From positions 38,156,501-38,220,500 of the forward strand of contig NC_092568.1 of NCBI RefSeq assembly GCF_037975245.1: DNA of 64,000 nucleotides. Direction: 5' to 3'. Under the pieces are notes generated by a model. It was given only the letters and a program-made list of their open reading frames with translations, ran no database searches and had not been told where the DNA came from. Position 1 is the first letter of the stretch, and each line of letters begins with the position of its first letter. The position numbers and the translations under genes were made by a program. Shown piece by piece: positions 23,375 through 37,021 of the stretch. This DNA is from Apostichopus japonicus (lineage: Eukaryota; Echinodermata; Holothuroidea; Aspidochirotida; Stichopodidae).

Positions 23375-24110
23375 ATTAGAAAGATGAAATTTAAGCTTTT
23401 TATACCCGCCCGCCCCGAGACTTATTTTGCAAAGTTGAATATTCAACTCTAGACCACCTATATGGTTACTTATCCCATTAAACTAAACAATGTACATTGT
23501 GTTATATGACTTGAGAAGCTATATGGTAGCATATACGCCCGGATATGATTGCCCCGATGACTGACGCACGCACGCACACTCACCGTACTGAGAGTCTGAA
23601 GCTAGCTACGTTCGTCCGACTTGTGAACAAACCCTCTTAACATAGTGTTCGTACGCTGCTCATGGGAAGCCTAAAGTGGTCTAAAATTGCCTCAATCGAC
23701 CTAATTTCTGCATCACATTTACTTCCCTTTGTGTACTCCGACATCCAAGCCACAAAAAACGAGAGATTTTGTTTGAGAACATATCAAGAAAGATGTTCTC
23801 CTGTTTCTTTTCGGCACTTTTTCCTGAGGGAGAACACTCGTGCAGCGTGCATGCATGCGGAATGATATATAGCCCTAATGATACACTTGTCTCGAATTAA
23901 AGGGAGCTGGAGAAAAACTTGTGATTGCAATGACAGGACACAACAATAGTGGTATATCATGGCAAGTCAATGTCTTCAACGGTGGTGGTGGTGGGGGGGG
24001 GGGGGTTTGGGAGGGGGAAAAACTTTTCATAACAATGACAGGATAAAACAATAGTGACAAAGAAATAAAGAAAGAAAGGGGTGCGGTTGTGGGTGAGGAA
24101 AAATGAAAAA

Positions 24111-24228
24111 GTCTACGGCACCTAGTATTCCCAGGCGGTCACCCATCCAAGTACTGACTAGGCTCGACGCTGCTTGACTTCGGTGATCGGACGAGAACCG
24201 GTATATTCAACGTGATATGGTCGTAGAC
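24111..24228 (-). rRNA. 5S: 5S ribosomal RNA (minus copy 26)
   Basis: Intact 118-nt core. Next copy starts 852 bp to the right. Confidence 0.95.
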
Positions 24229-24962
24229 ATTAGAAAGATGAAATTTAAGCTTTTTATACCCGCCCGCCCCGAGACTTATTTTGCAAAGTTGAATATTCAA
24301 CTCTAGACCACCTATATGGTTACTTATCCCATTAAACTAAACAATGTACATTGTGTTATATGACTTGAGAAGCTATATGGTAGCATATACGCCCGGATAT
24401 GATTGCCCCGATGACTGACGCACGCACGCACACTCACCGTACTGAGAGTCTGAAGCTAGCTACGTTCGTCCGACTTGTGAACAAACCTCTTAACATAGTG
24501 TTCGTACGCTGCTCATGGGAAGCCTAAAGTGGTCTAAAATTGCCTCAATCGACCTAATTTCTGCATCACATTTACTTCCCTTTGTGTACTCCGACATCCA
24601 AGCCACAAAAAACGAGAGATTTTGTTTGAGAACATATCAAGAAGATGTTCTCCTGTTTCTTTTCGGCACTTTTCCTGAGGGAGAACACTCGTGCAGCGTG
24701 CATGCATGCGGAATGATATATAGCCCTAATGATACACTTGTCTCGAATTAAAGGGAGCTGGAGAAAAACTTGTGATTGCAATGACAGGACACAACAATAG
24801 TGGTATATCATGGCAAGTCAATGTCTTCAACGGTGGTGGTGGTGGGGGGGGGGGGGGTTTGGGAGGGGGAAAAACTTTCATAACAATGACAGGATAAAAC
24901 AATAGTGACAAAGAAATAAAGAAAGAAAGGGGGTGCGGTTGTGGGTGAGGAAAAATGAAAAA

Positions 24963-25080
24963 GTCTACGGCACCTAGTATTCCCAGGCGGTCACCCATCC
25001 AAGTACTGACTAGGCTCGACGCTGCTTGACTTCGGTGATCGGACGAGAACCGGTATATTCAACGTGATATGGTCGTAGAC
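24963..25080 (-). rRNA. 5S: 5S ribosomal RNA (minus copy 27)
   Basis: Intact 118-nt core. Next copy starts 857 bp on, with a long G-run near 25700. Confidence 0.95.
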
Positions 25081-25819
25081 ATTAGAAAGATGAAATTTAA
25101 GCTTTTTATACCCGCCCGCCCCGAGACTTATTTTGCAAAGTTGAATATTCAACTCTAGACCACCTATATGGTTACTTATCCCATTAAACTAAACAATGTA
25201 CATTGTGTTATATGACTTGAGAAGCTATATGGTAGCATATACGCCCGGATATGATTGCCCCGATGACTGACGCACGCACGCACACTCACCGTACTGAGAG
25301 TCTGAAGCTAGCTACGTTCGTCCGACTTGTGAACAAACCTCTTAACATAGTGTTCGTACGCTGCTCATGGGAAGCCTAAAGTGGTCTAAAATTGCCTCAA
25401 TCGACCTAATTTCTGCATCACATTTACTTCCCTTTGTGTACTCCGACATCCAAGCCACAAAAAACGAGAGATTTTGTTTGAGAACATATCAAGAAAGATG
25501 TTCTCCTGTTTCTTTTCGGCACTTTTCCTGAGGGAGAACACTCGTGCAGCGTGCATGCATGCGGAATGATATATAGCCCTAATGATACACTTGTCTCGAA
25601 TTAAAGGGAGCTGGAGGAAAAACTTGTGATTGCAATGACAGGACACAACAATAGTGGTATATCATGGCAAGTCAATGTCTTCAACGGTGGTGGTGGTGGG
25701 GGGGGGGGGGGGGGTTTGGGAGGGGGGAAAAACTTTTCATAACAATGACAGGATAAAACAATAGTGACAAGAAATAAAGAAAGAAAGGGGTGCGGTTGTG
25801 GGTGAGGAAAAATGAAAAA

Positions 25820-25937
25820 GTCTACGGCACCTAGTATTCCCAGGCGGTCACCCATCCAAGTACTGACTAGGCTCGACGCTGCTTGACTTCGGTGATCGGA
25901 CGAGAACCGGTATATTCAACGTGATATGGTCGTAGAC
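25820..25937 (-). rRNA. 5S: 5S ribosomal RNA (minus copy 28)
   Basis: Intact 118-nt core. Next copy 858 bp on, the longest undisturbed unit of this block, with a long G-run near 26560. Confidence 0.95.
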
Positions 25938-26677
25938 ATTAGAAAGATGAAATTTAAGCTTTTTATACCCGCCCGCCCCGAGACTTATTTTGCAAAGTTG
26001 AATATTCAACTCTAGACCACCTATATGGTTACTTATCCCATTAAACTAAACAATGTACATTGTGTTATATGACTTGAGAAGCTATATGGTAGCATATACG
26101 CCCGGATATGATTGCCCCGATGACTGACGCACGCACGCACACTCACCGTACTGAGAGTCTGAAGCTAGCTACGTTCGTCCGACTTGTGAACAAACCTCTT
26201 AACATAGTGTTCGTACGCTGCTCATGGGAAGCCTAAAGTGGTCTAAAATTGCCTCAATCGACCTAATTTCTGCATCACATTTACTTCCCTTTGTGTACTC
26301 CGACATCCAAGCCACAAAAAACGAGAGATTTTGTTTGAGAACATATCAAGAAAGATGTTCTCCTGTTTCTTTTCGGCACTTTTCCTGAGGGGAGAACACT
26401 CGTGCAGCGTGCATGCATGCGGAATGATATATAGCCCTAATGATACACTTGTCTCGAATTAAAGGGAGCTGGAGAAAAACTTGTGATTGCAATGACAGGA
26501 CACAACAATAGTGGTATATCATGGCAAGTCAATGTCTTCAACGGTGGTGGTGGTGGGGGGGGGGGGGGGGGTTTGGGAGGGGGGAAAAACTTTTCATAAC
26601 AATGACAGGATAAAACAATAGTGACAAAGAAATAAAGAAAGAAAGGGGTGCGGTTGTGGGTGAGGAAAAATGAAAAA

Positions 26678-26795
26678 GTCTACGGCACCTAGTATTCCCA
26701 GGCGGTCACCCATCCAAGTACTGACTAGGCTCGACGCTGCTTGACTTCGGTGATCGGACGAGAACCGGTATATTCAACGTGATATGGTCGTAGAC
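26678..26795 (-). rRNA. 5S: 5S ribosomal RNA (minus copy 29)
   Basis: Intact 118-nt core, last gene of the indel-rich zone. Next copy 853 bp on. Confidence 0.96.
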
Positions 26796-27530
26796 ATTAG
26801 AAAGATGAAATTTAAGCTTTTTATACCCGCCCGCCCCGAGACTTATTTTGCAAAGTTGAATATTCAACTCTAGACCACCTATATGGTTACTTATCCCATT
26901 AAACTAAACAATGTACATTGTGTTATATGACTTGAGAAGCTATATGGTAGCATATACGCCCGGATATGATTGCCCCGATGACTGACGCACGCACGCACAC
27001 TCACCGTACTGAGAGTCTGAAGCTAGCTACGTTCGTCCGACTTGTGAACAAACCTCTTAACATAGTGTTCGTACGCTGCTCATGGGAAGCCTAAAGTGGT
27101 CTAAAATTGCCTCAATCGACCTAATTTCTGCATCACATTTACTTCCCTTTGTGTACTCCGACATCCAAGCCACAAAAAACGAGAGATTTTGTTTGAGAAC
27201 ATATCAAGAAAGATGTTCTCCTGTTTCTTTTCGGCACTTTTCCTGAGGGAGAACACTCGTGCAGCGTGCATGCATGCGGAATGATATATAGCCCTAATGA
27301 TACACTTGTCTCGAATTAAAGGGAGCTGGAGAAAAACTTGTGATTGCAATGACAGGACACAACAATAGTGGTATATCATGGCAAGTCAATGTCTTCAACG
27401 GTGGTGGTGGTGGGGGGGGGGGGGGTTTGGGAGGGGGAAAAACTTTTCATAACAATGACAGGATAAAACAATAGTGACAAAGAAATAAAGAAAGAAAGGG
27501 GTGCGGTTGTGGGTGAGGAAAAATGAAAAA

Positions 27531-27648
27531 GTCTACGGCACCTAGTATTCCCAGGCGGTCACCCATCCAAGTACTGACTAGGCTCGACGCTGCTTGACTT
27601 CGGTGATCGGACGAGAACCGGTATATTCAACGTGATATGGTCGTAGAC
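27531..27648 (-). rRNA. 5S: 5S ribosomal RNA (minus copy 30)
   Basis: Intact 118-nt core. Next copy starts 853 bp to the right. Confidence 0.96.
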
Positions 27649-28383
27649 ATTAGAAAGATGAAATTTAAGCTTTTTATACCCGCCCGCCCCGAGACTTATT
27701 TTGCAAAGTTGAATATTCAACTCTAGACCACCTATATGGTTACTTATCCCATTAAACTAAACAATGTACATTGTGTTATATGACTTGAGAAGCTATATGG
27801 TAGCATATACGCCCGGATATGATTGCCCCGATGACTGACGCACGCACGCACACTCACCGTACTGAGAGTCTGAAGCTAGCTACGTTCGTCCGACTTGTGA
27901 ACAAACCTCTTAACATAGTGTTCGTACGCTGCTCATGGGAAGCCTAAAGTGGTCTAAAATTGCCTCAATCGACCTAATTTCTGCATCACATTTACTTCCC
28001 TTTGTGTACTCCGACATCCAAGCCACAAAAAACGAGAGATTTTGTTTGAGAACATATCAAGAAAGATGTTCTCCTGTTTCTTTTCGGCACTTTTCCTGAG
28101 GGAGAACACTCGTGCAGCGTGCATGCATGCGGAATGATATATAGCCCTAATGATACACTTGTCTCGAATTAAAGGGAGCTGGAGAAAAACTTGTGATTGC
28201 AATGACAGGACACAACAATAGTGGTATATCATGGCAAGTCAATGTCTTCAACGGTGGTGGTGGTGGGGGGGGGGGGGGTTTGGGAGGGGGAAAAACTTTT
28301 CATAACAATGACAGGATAAAACAATAGTGACAAAGAAATAAAGAAAGAAAGGGGTGCGGTTGTGGGTGAGGAAAAATGAAAAA

Positions 28384-28501
28384 GTCTACGGCACCTAGTA
28401 TTCCCAGGCGGTCACCCATCCAAGTACTGACTAGGCTCGACGCTGCTTGACTTCGGTGATCGGACGAGAACCGGTATATTCAACGTGATATGGTCGTAGA
28501 C
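28384..28501 (-). rRNA. 5S: 5S ribosomal RNA (minus copy 31)
   Basis: Intact 118-nt core. Next copy starts 852 bp to the right. Confidence 0.96.
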
Positions 28502-29235
28502 ATTAGAAAGATGAAATTTAAGCTTTTTATACCCGCCCGCCCCGAGACTTATTTTGCAAAGTTGAATATTCAACTCTAGACCACCTATATGGTTACTTAT
28601 CCCATTAAACTAAACAATGTACATTGTGTTATATGACTTGAGAAGCTATATGGTAGCATATACGCCCGGATATGATTGCCCCGATGACTGACGCACGCAC
28701 GCACACTCACCGTACTGAGAGTCTGAAGCTAGCTACGTTCGTCCGACTTGTGAACAAACCTCTTAACATAGTGTTCGTACGCTGCTCATGGGAAGCCTAA
28801 AGTGGTCTAAAATTGCCTCAATCGACCTAATTTCTGCATCACATTTACTTCCCTTTGTGTACTCCGACATCCAAGCCACAAAAAACGAGAGATTTTGTTT
28901 GAGAACATATCAAGAAAGATGTTCTCCTGTTTCTTTTCGGCACTTTTCCTGAGGGAGAACACTCGTGCAGCGTGCATGCATGCGGAATGATATATAGCCC
29001 TAATGATACACTTGTCTCGAATTAAAGGGAGCTGGAGAAAAACTTGTGATTGCAATGACAGGACACAACAATAGTGGTATATCATGGCAAGTCAATGTCT
29101 TCAACGGTGGTGGTGGTGGGGGGGGGGGGGTTTGGGAGGGGGAAAAACTTTTCATAACAATGACAGGATAAAACAATAGTGACAAAGAAATAAAGAAAGA
29201 AAGGGGTGCGGTTGTGGGTGAGGAAAAATGAAAAA

Positions 29236-29351
29236 GTCTACGGCACCTAGTATTCCCAGGCGGTCACCCATCAGTACTGACTAGGCTCGACGCTGCTTGA
29301 CTTCGGTGATCGGACGAGAACCGGTATATTCAACGTGATATGGTCGTAGAC
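29236..29351 (-). rRNA. 5S: 5S ribosomal RNA (minus copy 32, two-base deletion)
   Basis: Core of 116 nt: T80 and G81 are missing at the start of box C (plus-strand about 29271-29274). The neighbouring sequence is otherwise clean and the change is not in a long homopolymer, so this is the best candidate for a true variant or pseudogene among the copies. Next copy 850 bp on. Confidence 0.88.
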
Positions 29352-30085
29352 ATTAGAAAGATGAAATTTAAGCTTTTTATACCCGCCCGCCCCGAGACTT
29401 ATTTTGCAAAGTTGAATATTCAACTCTAGACCACCTATATGGTTACTTATCCCATTAAACTAAACAATGTACATTGTGTTATATGACTTGAGAAGCTATA
29501 TGGTAGCATATACGCCCGGATATGATTGCCCCGATGACTGACGCACGCACGCACACTCACCGTACTGAGAGTCTGAAGCTAGCTACGTTCGTCCGACTTG
29601 TGAACAAACCTCTTAACATAGTGTTCGTACGCTGCTCATGGGAAGCCTAAAGTGGTCTAAAATTGCCTCAATCGACCTAATTTCTGCATCACATTTACTT
29701 CCCTTTGTGTACTCCGACATCCAAGCCACAAAAAACGAGAGATTTTGTTTGAGAACATATCAAGAAAGATGTTCTCCTGTTTCTTTTCGGCACTTTTCCT
29801 GAGGGAGAACACTCGTGCAGCGTGCATGCATGCGGAATGATATATAGCCCTAATGATACACTTGTCTCGAATTAAAGGGAGCTGGAGAAAAACTTGTGAT
29901 TGCAATGACAGGACACAACAATAGTGGTATATCATGGCAAGTCAATGTCTTCAACGGTGGTGGTGGTGGGGGGGGGGGGGTTTGGGAGGGGGAAAAACTT
30001 TTCATAACAATGACAGGATAAAACAATAGTGACAAAGAAATAAAGAAAGAAAGGGGTGCGGTTGTGGGTGAGGAAAAATGAAAAA

Positions 30086-30203
30086 GTCTACGGCACCTAG
30101 TATTCCCAGGCGGTCACCCATCCAAGTACTGACTAGGCTCGACGCTGCTTGACTTCGGTGATCGGACGAGAACCGGTATATTCAACGTGATATGGTCGTA
30201 GAC
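30086..30203 (-). rRNA. 5S: 5S ribosomal RNA (minus copy 33)
   Basis: Intact 118-nt core. Next copy starts 852 bp on; the spacer between has one extra A at about 30515. Confidence 0.96.
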
Positions 30204-30937
30204 ATTAGAAAGATGAAATTTAAGCTTTTTATACCCGCCCGCCCCGAGACTTATTTTGCAAAGTTGAATATTCAACTCTAGACCACCTATATGGTTACTT
30301 ATCCCATTAAACTAAACAATGTACATTGTGTTATATGACTTGAGAAGCTATATGGTAGCATATACGCCCGGATATGATTGCCCCGATGACTGACGCACGC
30401 ACGCACACTCACCGTACTGAGAGTCTGAAGCTAGCTACGTTCGTCCGACTTGTGAACAAACCTCTTAACATAGTGTTCGTACGCTGCTCATGGGAAGCCT
30501 AAAGTGGTCTAAAAATTGCCTCAATCGACCTAATTTCTGCATCACATTTACTTCCCTTTGTGTACTCCGACATCCAAGCCACAAAAAACGAGAGATTTTG
30601 TTTGAGAACATATCAAGAAAGATGTTCTCCTGTTTCTTTTCGGCACTTTTCCTGAGGGAGAACACTCGTGCAGCGTGCATGCATGCGGAATGATATATAG
30701 CCCTAATGATACACTTGTCTCGAATTAAAGGGAGCTGGAGAAAAACTTGTGATTGCAATGACAGGACACAACAATAGTGGTATATCATGGCAAGTCAATG
30801 TCTTCAACGGTGGTGGTGGTGGGGGGGGGGGGTTTGGGAGGGGGAAAAACTTTTCATAACAATGACAGGATAAAACAATAGTGACAAAGAAATAAAGAAA
30901 GAAAGGGGTGCGGTTGTGGGTGAGGAAAAATGAAAAA

Positions 30938-31055
30938 GTCTACGGCACCTAGTATTCCCAGGCGGTCACCCATCCAAGTACTGACTAGGCTCGACGCTGC
31001 TTGACTTCGGTGATCGGACGAGAACCGGTATATTCAACGTGATATGGTCGTAGAC
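30938..31055 (-). rRNA. 5S: 5S ribosomal RNA (minus copy 34)
   Basis: Intact 118-nt core. Next copy starts 854 bp to the right. Confidence 0.96.
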
Positions 31056-31791
31056 ATTAGAAAGATGAAATTTAAGCTTTTTATACCCGCCCGCCCCGAG
31101 ACTTATTTTGCAAAGTTGAATATTCAACTCTAGACCACCTATATGGTTACTTATCCCATTAAACTAAACAATGTACATTGTGTTATATGACTTGAGAAGC
31201 TATATGGTAGCATATACGCCCGGATATGATTGCCCCGATGACTGACGCACGCACGCACACTCACCGTACTGAGAGTCTGAAGCTAGCTACGTTCGTCCGA
31301 CTTGTGAACAAACCTCTTAACATAGTGTTCGTACGCTGCTCATGGGAAGCCTAAAGTGGTCTAAAATTGCCTCAATCGACCTAATTTCTGCATCACATTT
31401 ACTTCCCTTTGTGTACTCCGACATCCAAGCCACAAAAAACGAGAGATTTTGTTTGAGAACATATCAAGAAAGATGTTCTCCTGTTTCTTTTCGGCACTTT
31501 TCCTGAGGGAGAACACTCGTGCAGCGTGCATGCATGCGGAATGATATATAGCCCTAATGATACACTTGTCTCGAATTAAAGGGAGCTGGAGAAAAACTTG
31601 TGATTGCAATGACAGGACACAACAATAGTGGTATATCATGGCAAGTCAATGTCTTCAACGGTGGTGGTGGTGGGGGGGGGGGGGGGTTTGGGAGGGGGAA
31701 AAACTTTTCATAACAATGACAGGATAAAACAATAGTGACAAAGAAATAAAGAAAGAAAGGGGTGCGGTTGTGGGTGAGGAAAAATGAAAAA

Positions 31792-31909
31792 GTCTACGGC
31801 ACCTAGTATTCCCAGGCGGTCACCCATCCAAGTACTGACTAGGCTCGACGCTGCTTGACTTCGGTGATCGGACGAGAACCGGTATATTCAACGTGATATG
31901 GTCGTAGAC
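31792..31909 (-). rRNA. 5S: 5S ribosomal RNA (minus copy 35)
   Basis: Intact 118-nt core. Next copy starts 850 bp to the right. Confidence 0.96.
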
Positions 31910-32641
31910 ATTAGAAAGATGAAATTTAAGCTTTTTATACCCGCCCGCCCCGAGACTTATTTTGCAAAGTTGAATATTCAACTCTAGACCACCTATATGG
32001 TTACTTATCCCATTAAACTAAACAATGTACATTGTGTTATATGACTTGAGAAGCTATATGGTAGCATATACGCCCGGATATGATTGCCCCGATGACTGAC
32101 GCACGCACGCACACTCACCGTACTGAGAGTCTGAAGCTAGCTACGTTCGTCCGACTTGTGAACAAACCTCTTAACATAGTGTTCGTACGCTGCTCATGGG
32201 AAGCCTAAAGTGGTCTAAAATTGCCTCAATCGACCTAATTTCTGCATCACATTTACTTCCCTTTGTGTACTCCGACATCCAAGCCACAAAAAACGAGAGA
32301 TTTTGTTTGAGAACATATCAAGAAAGATGTTCTCCTGTTTCTTTTCGGCACTTTTCCTGAGGGAGAACACTCGTGCAGCGTGCATGCATGCGGAATGATA
32401 TATAGCCCTAATGATACACTTGTCTCGAATTAAAGGGAGCTGGAGAAAAACTTGTGATTGCAATGACAGGACACAACAATAGTGGTATATCATGGCAAGT
32501 CAATGTCTTCAACGGTGGTGGTGGTGGGGGGGGGGGTTTGGGAGGGGGAAAAACTTTTCATAACAATGACAGGATAAAACAATAGTGACAAAGAAATAAA
32601 GAAAGAAAGGGGTGCGGTTGTGGGTGAGGAAAAATGAAAAA

Positions 32642-32759
32642 GTCTACGGCACCTAGTATTCCCAGGCGGTCACCCATCCAAGTACTGACTAGGCTCGACG
32701 CTGCTTGACTTCGGTGATCGGACGAGAACCGGTATATTCAACGTGATATGGTCGTAGAC
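32642..32759 (-). rRNA. 5S: 5S ribosomal RNA (minus copy 36)
   Basis: Intact 118-nt core. Next copy starts 854 bp to the right. Confidence 0.96.
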
Positions 32760-33495
32760 ATTAGAAAGATGAAATTTAAGCTTTTTATACCCGCCCGCCC
32801 CGAGACTTATTTTGCAAAGTTGAATATTCAACTCTAGACCACCTATATGGTTACTTATCCCATTAAACTAAACAATGTACATTGTGTTATATGACTTGAG
32901 AAGCTATATGGTAGCATATACGCCCGGATATGATTGCCCCGATGACTGACGCACGCACGCACACTCACCGTACTGAGAGTCTGAAGCTAGCTACGTTCGT
33001 CCGACTTGTGAACAAACCTCTTAACATAGTGTTCGTACGCTGCTCATGGGAAGCCTAAAGTGGTCTAAAATTGCCTCAATCGACCTAATTTCTGCATCAC
33101 ATTTACTTCCCTTTGTGTACTCCGACATCCAAGCCACAAAAAACGAGAGATTTTGTTTGAGAACATATCAAGAAAGATGTTCTCCTGTTTCTTTTCGGCA
33201 CTTTTCCTGAGGGAGAACACTCGTGCAGCGTGCATGCATGCGGAATGATATATAGCCCTAATGATACACTTGTCTCGAATTAAAGGGAGCTGGAGAAAAA
33301 CTTGTGATTGCAATGACAGGACACAACAATAGTGGTATATCATGGCAAGTCAATGTCTTCAACGGTGGTGGTGGTGGGGGGGGGGGGGGTTTGGGAGGGG
33401 GGAAAAACTTTTCATAACAATGACAGGATAAAACAATAGTGACAAAGAAATAAAGAAAGAAAGGGGTGCGGTTGTGGGTGAGGAAAAATGAAAAA

Positions 33496-33613
33496 GTCTA
33501 CGGCACCTAGTATTCCCAGGCGGTCACCCATCCAAGTACTGACTAGGCTCGACGCTGCTTGACTTCGGTGATCGGACGAGAACCGGTATATTCAACGTGA
33601 TATGGTCGTAGAC
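33496..33613 (-). rRNA. 5S: 5S ribosomal RNA (minus copy 37)
   Basis: Intact 118-nt core. Next copy starts 852 bp to the right. Confidence 0.96.
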
Positions 33614-34347
33614 ATTAGAAAGATGAAATTTAAGCTTTTTATACCCGCCCGCCCCGAGACTTATTTTGCAAAGTTGAATATTCAACTCTAGACCACCTAT
33701 ATGGTTACTTATCCCATTAAACTAAACAATGTACATTGTGTTATATGACTTGAGAAGCTATATGGTAGCATATACGCCCGGATATGATTGCCCCGATGAC
33801 TGACGCACGCACGCACACTCACCGTACTGAGAGTCTGAAGCTAGCTACGTTCGTCCGACTTGTGAACAAACCTCTTAACATAGTGTTCGTACGCTGCTCA
33901 TGGGAAGCCTAAAGTGGTCTAAAATTGCCTCAATCGACCTAATTTCTGCATCACATTTACTTCCCTTTGTGTACTCCGACATCCAAGCCACAAAAAACGA
34001 GAGATTTTGTTTGAGAACATATCAAGAAAGATGTTCTCCTGTTTCTTTTCGGCACTTTTCCTGAGGGAGAACACTCGTGCAGCGTGCATGCATGCGGAAT
34101 GATATATAGCCCTAATGATACACTTGTCTCGAATTAAAGGGAGCTGGAGAAAAACTTGTGATTGCAATGACAGGACACAACAATAGTGGTATATCATGGC
34201 AAGTCAATGTCTTCAACGGTGGTGGTGGTGGGGGGGGGGGGGTTTGGGAGGGGGAAAAACTTTTCATAACAATGACAGGATAAAACAATAGTGACAAAGA
34301 AATAAAGAAAGAAAGGGGTGCGGTTGTGGGTGAGGAAAAATGAAAAA

Positions 34348-34466
34348 GTCTACGGCACCTAGTATTCCCAGGCGGTCAACCCATCCAAGTACTGACTAGG
34401 CTCGACGCTGCTTGACTTCGGTGATCGGACGAGAACCGGTATATTCAACGTGATATGGTCGTAGAC
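34348..34466 (-). rRNA. 5S: 5S ribosomal RNA (minus copy 38, one-base insertion)
   Basis: Core of 119 nt with an extra T at nt 88, inside box C (GGGTTGACC; plus-strand about 34378). It lies in otherwise clean sequence, so it may be a real variant. Next copy 853 bp on. Confidence 0.88.
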
Positions 34467-35200
34467 ATTAGAAAGATGAAATTTAAGCTTTTTATACCCG
34501 CCCGCCCCGAGACTTATTTTGCAAAGTTGAATATTCAACTCTAGACCACCTATATGGTTACTTATCCCATTAAACTAAACAATGTACATTGTGTTATATG
34601 ACTTGAGAAGCTATATGGTAGCATATACGCCCGGATATGATTGCCCCGATGACTGACGCACGCACGCACACTCACCGTACTGAGAGTCTGAAGCTAGCTA
34701 CGTTCGTCCGACTTGTGAACAAACCTCTTAACATAGTGTTCGTACGCTGCTCATGGGAAGCCTAAAGTGGTCTAAAATTGCCTCAATCGACCTAATTTCT
34801 GCATCACATTTACTTCCCTTTGTGTACTCCGACATCCAAGCCACAAAAAACGAGAGATTTTGTTTGAGAACATATCAAGAAAGATGTTCTCCTGTTTCTT
34901 TTCGGCACTTTTCCTGAGGGAGAACACTCGTGCAGCGTGCATGCATGCGGAATGATATATAGCCCTAATGATACACTTGTCTCGAATTAAAGGGAGCTGG
35001 AGAAAAACTTGTGATTGCAATGACAGGACACAACAATAGTGGTATATCATGGCAAGTCAATGTCTTCAACGGTGGTGGTGGTGGGGGGGGGGGGGTTTGG
35101 GAGGGGGAAAAACTTTTCATAACAATGACAGGATAAAACAATAGTGACAAAGAAATAAAGAAAGAAAGGGGTGCGGTTGTGGGTGAGGAAAAATGAAAAA

Positions 35201-35318
35201 GTCTACGGCACCTAGTATTCCCAGGCGGTCACCCATCCAAGTACTGACTAGGCTCGACGCTGCTTGACTTCGGTGATCGGACGAGAACCGGTATATTCAA
35301 CGTGATATGGTCGTAGAC
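35201..35318 (-). rRNA. 5S: 5S ribosomal RNA (minus copy 39)
   Basis: Intact 118-nt core. Next copy 851 bp on; the spacer between lacks 2 bp in the ATGATATATA stretch near 35808. Confidence 0.96.
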
Positions 35319-36051
35319 ATTAGAAAGATGAAATTTAAGCTTTTTATACCCGCCCGCCCCGAGACTTATTTTGCAAAGTTGAATATTCAACTCTAGACCA
35401 CCTATATGGTTACTTATCCCATTAAACTAAACAATGTACATTGTGTTATATGACTTGAGAAGCTATATGGTAGCATATACGCCCGGATATGATTGCCCCG
35501 ATGACTGACGCACGCACGCACACTCACCGTACTGAGAGTCTGAAGCTAGCTACGTTCGTCCGACTTGTGAACAAACCTCTTAACATAGTGTTCGTACGCT
35601 GCTCATGGGAAGCCTAAAGTGGTCTAAAATTGCCTCAATCGACCTAATTTCTGCATCACATTTACTTCCCTTTGTGTACTCCGACATCCAAGCCACAAAA
35701 AACGAGAGATTTTGTTTGAGAACATATCAAGAAAGATGTTCTCCTGTTTCTTTTCGGCACTTTTCCTGAGGGAGAACACTCGTGCAGCGTGCATGCATGC
35801 GGAATGATTATAGCCCTAATGATACACTTGTCTCGAATTAAAGGGAGCTGGAGAAAAACTTGTGATTGCAATGACAGGACACAACAATAGTGGTATATCA
35901 TGGCAAGTCAATGTCTTCAACGGTGGTGGTGGTGGGGGGGGGGGGGTTTGGGAGGGGGAAAAACTTTTCATAACAATGACAGGATAAAACAATAGTGACA
36001 AAGAAATAAAGAAAGAAAGGGGTGCGGTTGTGGGTGAGGAAAAATGAAAAA

Positions 36052-36169
36052 GTCTACGGCACCTAGTATTCCCAGGCGGTCACCCATCCAAGTACTGACT
36101 AGGCTCGACGCTGCTTGACTTCGGTGATCGGACGAGAACCGGTATATTCAACGTGATATGGTCGTAGAC
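36052..36169 (-). rRNA. 5S: 5S ribosomal RNA (minus copy 40)
   Basis: Intact 118-nt core; the last copy of this block with the three-T marker in its 3' spacer. Next copy 852 bp on. Confidence 0.96.
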
Positions 36170-36903
36170 ATTAGAAAGATGAAATTTAAGCTTTTTATAC
36201 CCGCCCGCCCCGAGACTTATTTTGCAAAGTTGAATATTCAACTCTAGACCACCTATATGGTTACTTATCCCATTAAACTAAACAATGTACATTGTGTTAT
36301 ATGACTTGAGAAGCTATATGGTAGCATATACGCCCGGATATGATTGCCCCGATGACTGACGCACGCACGCACACTCACCGTACTGAGAGTCTGAAGCTAG
36401 CTACGTTCGTCCGACTTGTGAACAAACCTCTTAACATAGTGTTCGTACGCTGCTCATGGGAAGCCTAAAGTGGTCTAAAATTGCCTCAATCGACCTAATT
36501 TCTGCATCACATTTACTTCCCTTTGTGTACTCCGACATCCAAGCCACAAAAAACGAGAGATTTTGTTTGAGAACATATCAAGAAAGATGTTCTCCTGTTT
36601 CTTTTCGGCACTTTTCCTGAGGGAGAACACTCGTGCAGCGTGCATGCATGCGGAATGATATATAGCCCTAATGATACACTTGTCTCGAATTAAAGGGAGC
36701 TGGAGAAAAACTTGTGATTGCAATGACAGGACACAACAATAGTGGTATATCATGGCAAGTCAATGTCTTCAACGGTGGTGGTGGTGGGGGGGGGGGGGGT
36801 TGGGAGGGGGAAAAACTTTTCATAACAATGACAGGATAAAACAATAGTGACAAAGAAATAAAGAAAGAAAGGGGTGCGGTTGTGGGTGAGGAAAAATGAA
36901 AAA

Positions 36904-37021
36904 GTCTACGGCACCTAGTATTCCCAGGCGGTCACCCATCCAAGTACTGACTAGGCTCGACGCTGCTTGACTTCGGTGATCGGACGAGAACCGGTATATT
37001 CAACGTGATATGGTCGTAGAC
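36904..37021 (-). rRNA. 5S: 5S ribosomal RNA (minus copy 41)
   Basis: Intact 118-nt core; the first of 14 consecutive copies with the two-T marker in the 3' spacer. Next copy 850 bp on. Confidence 0.96.
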
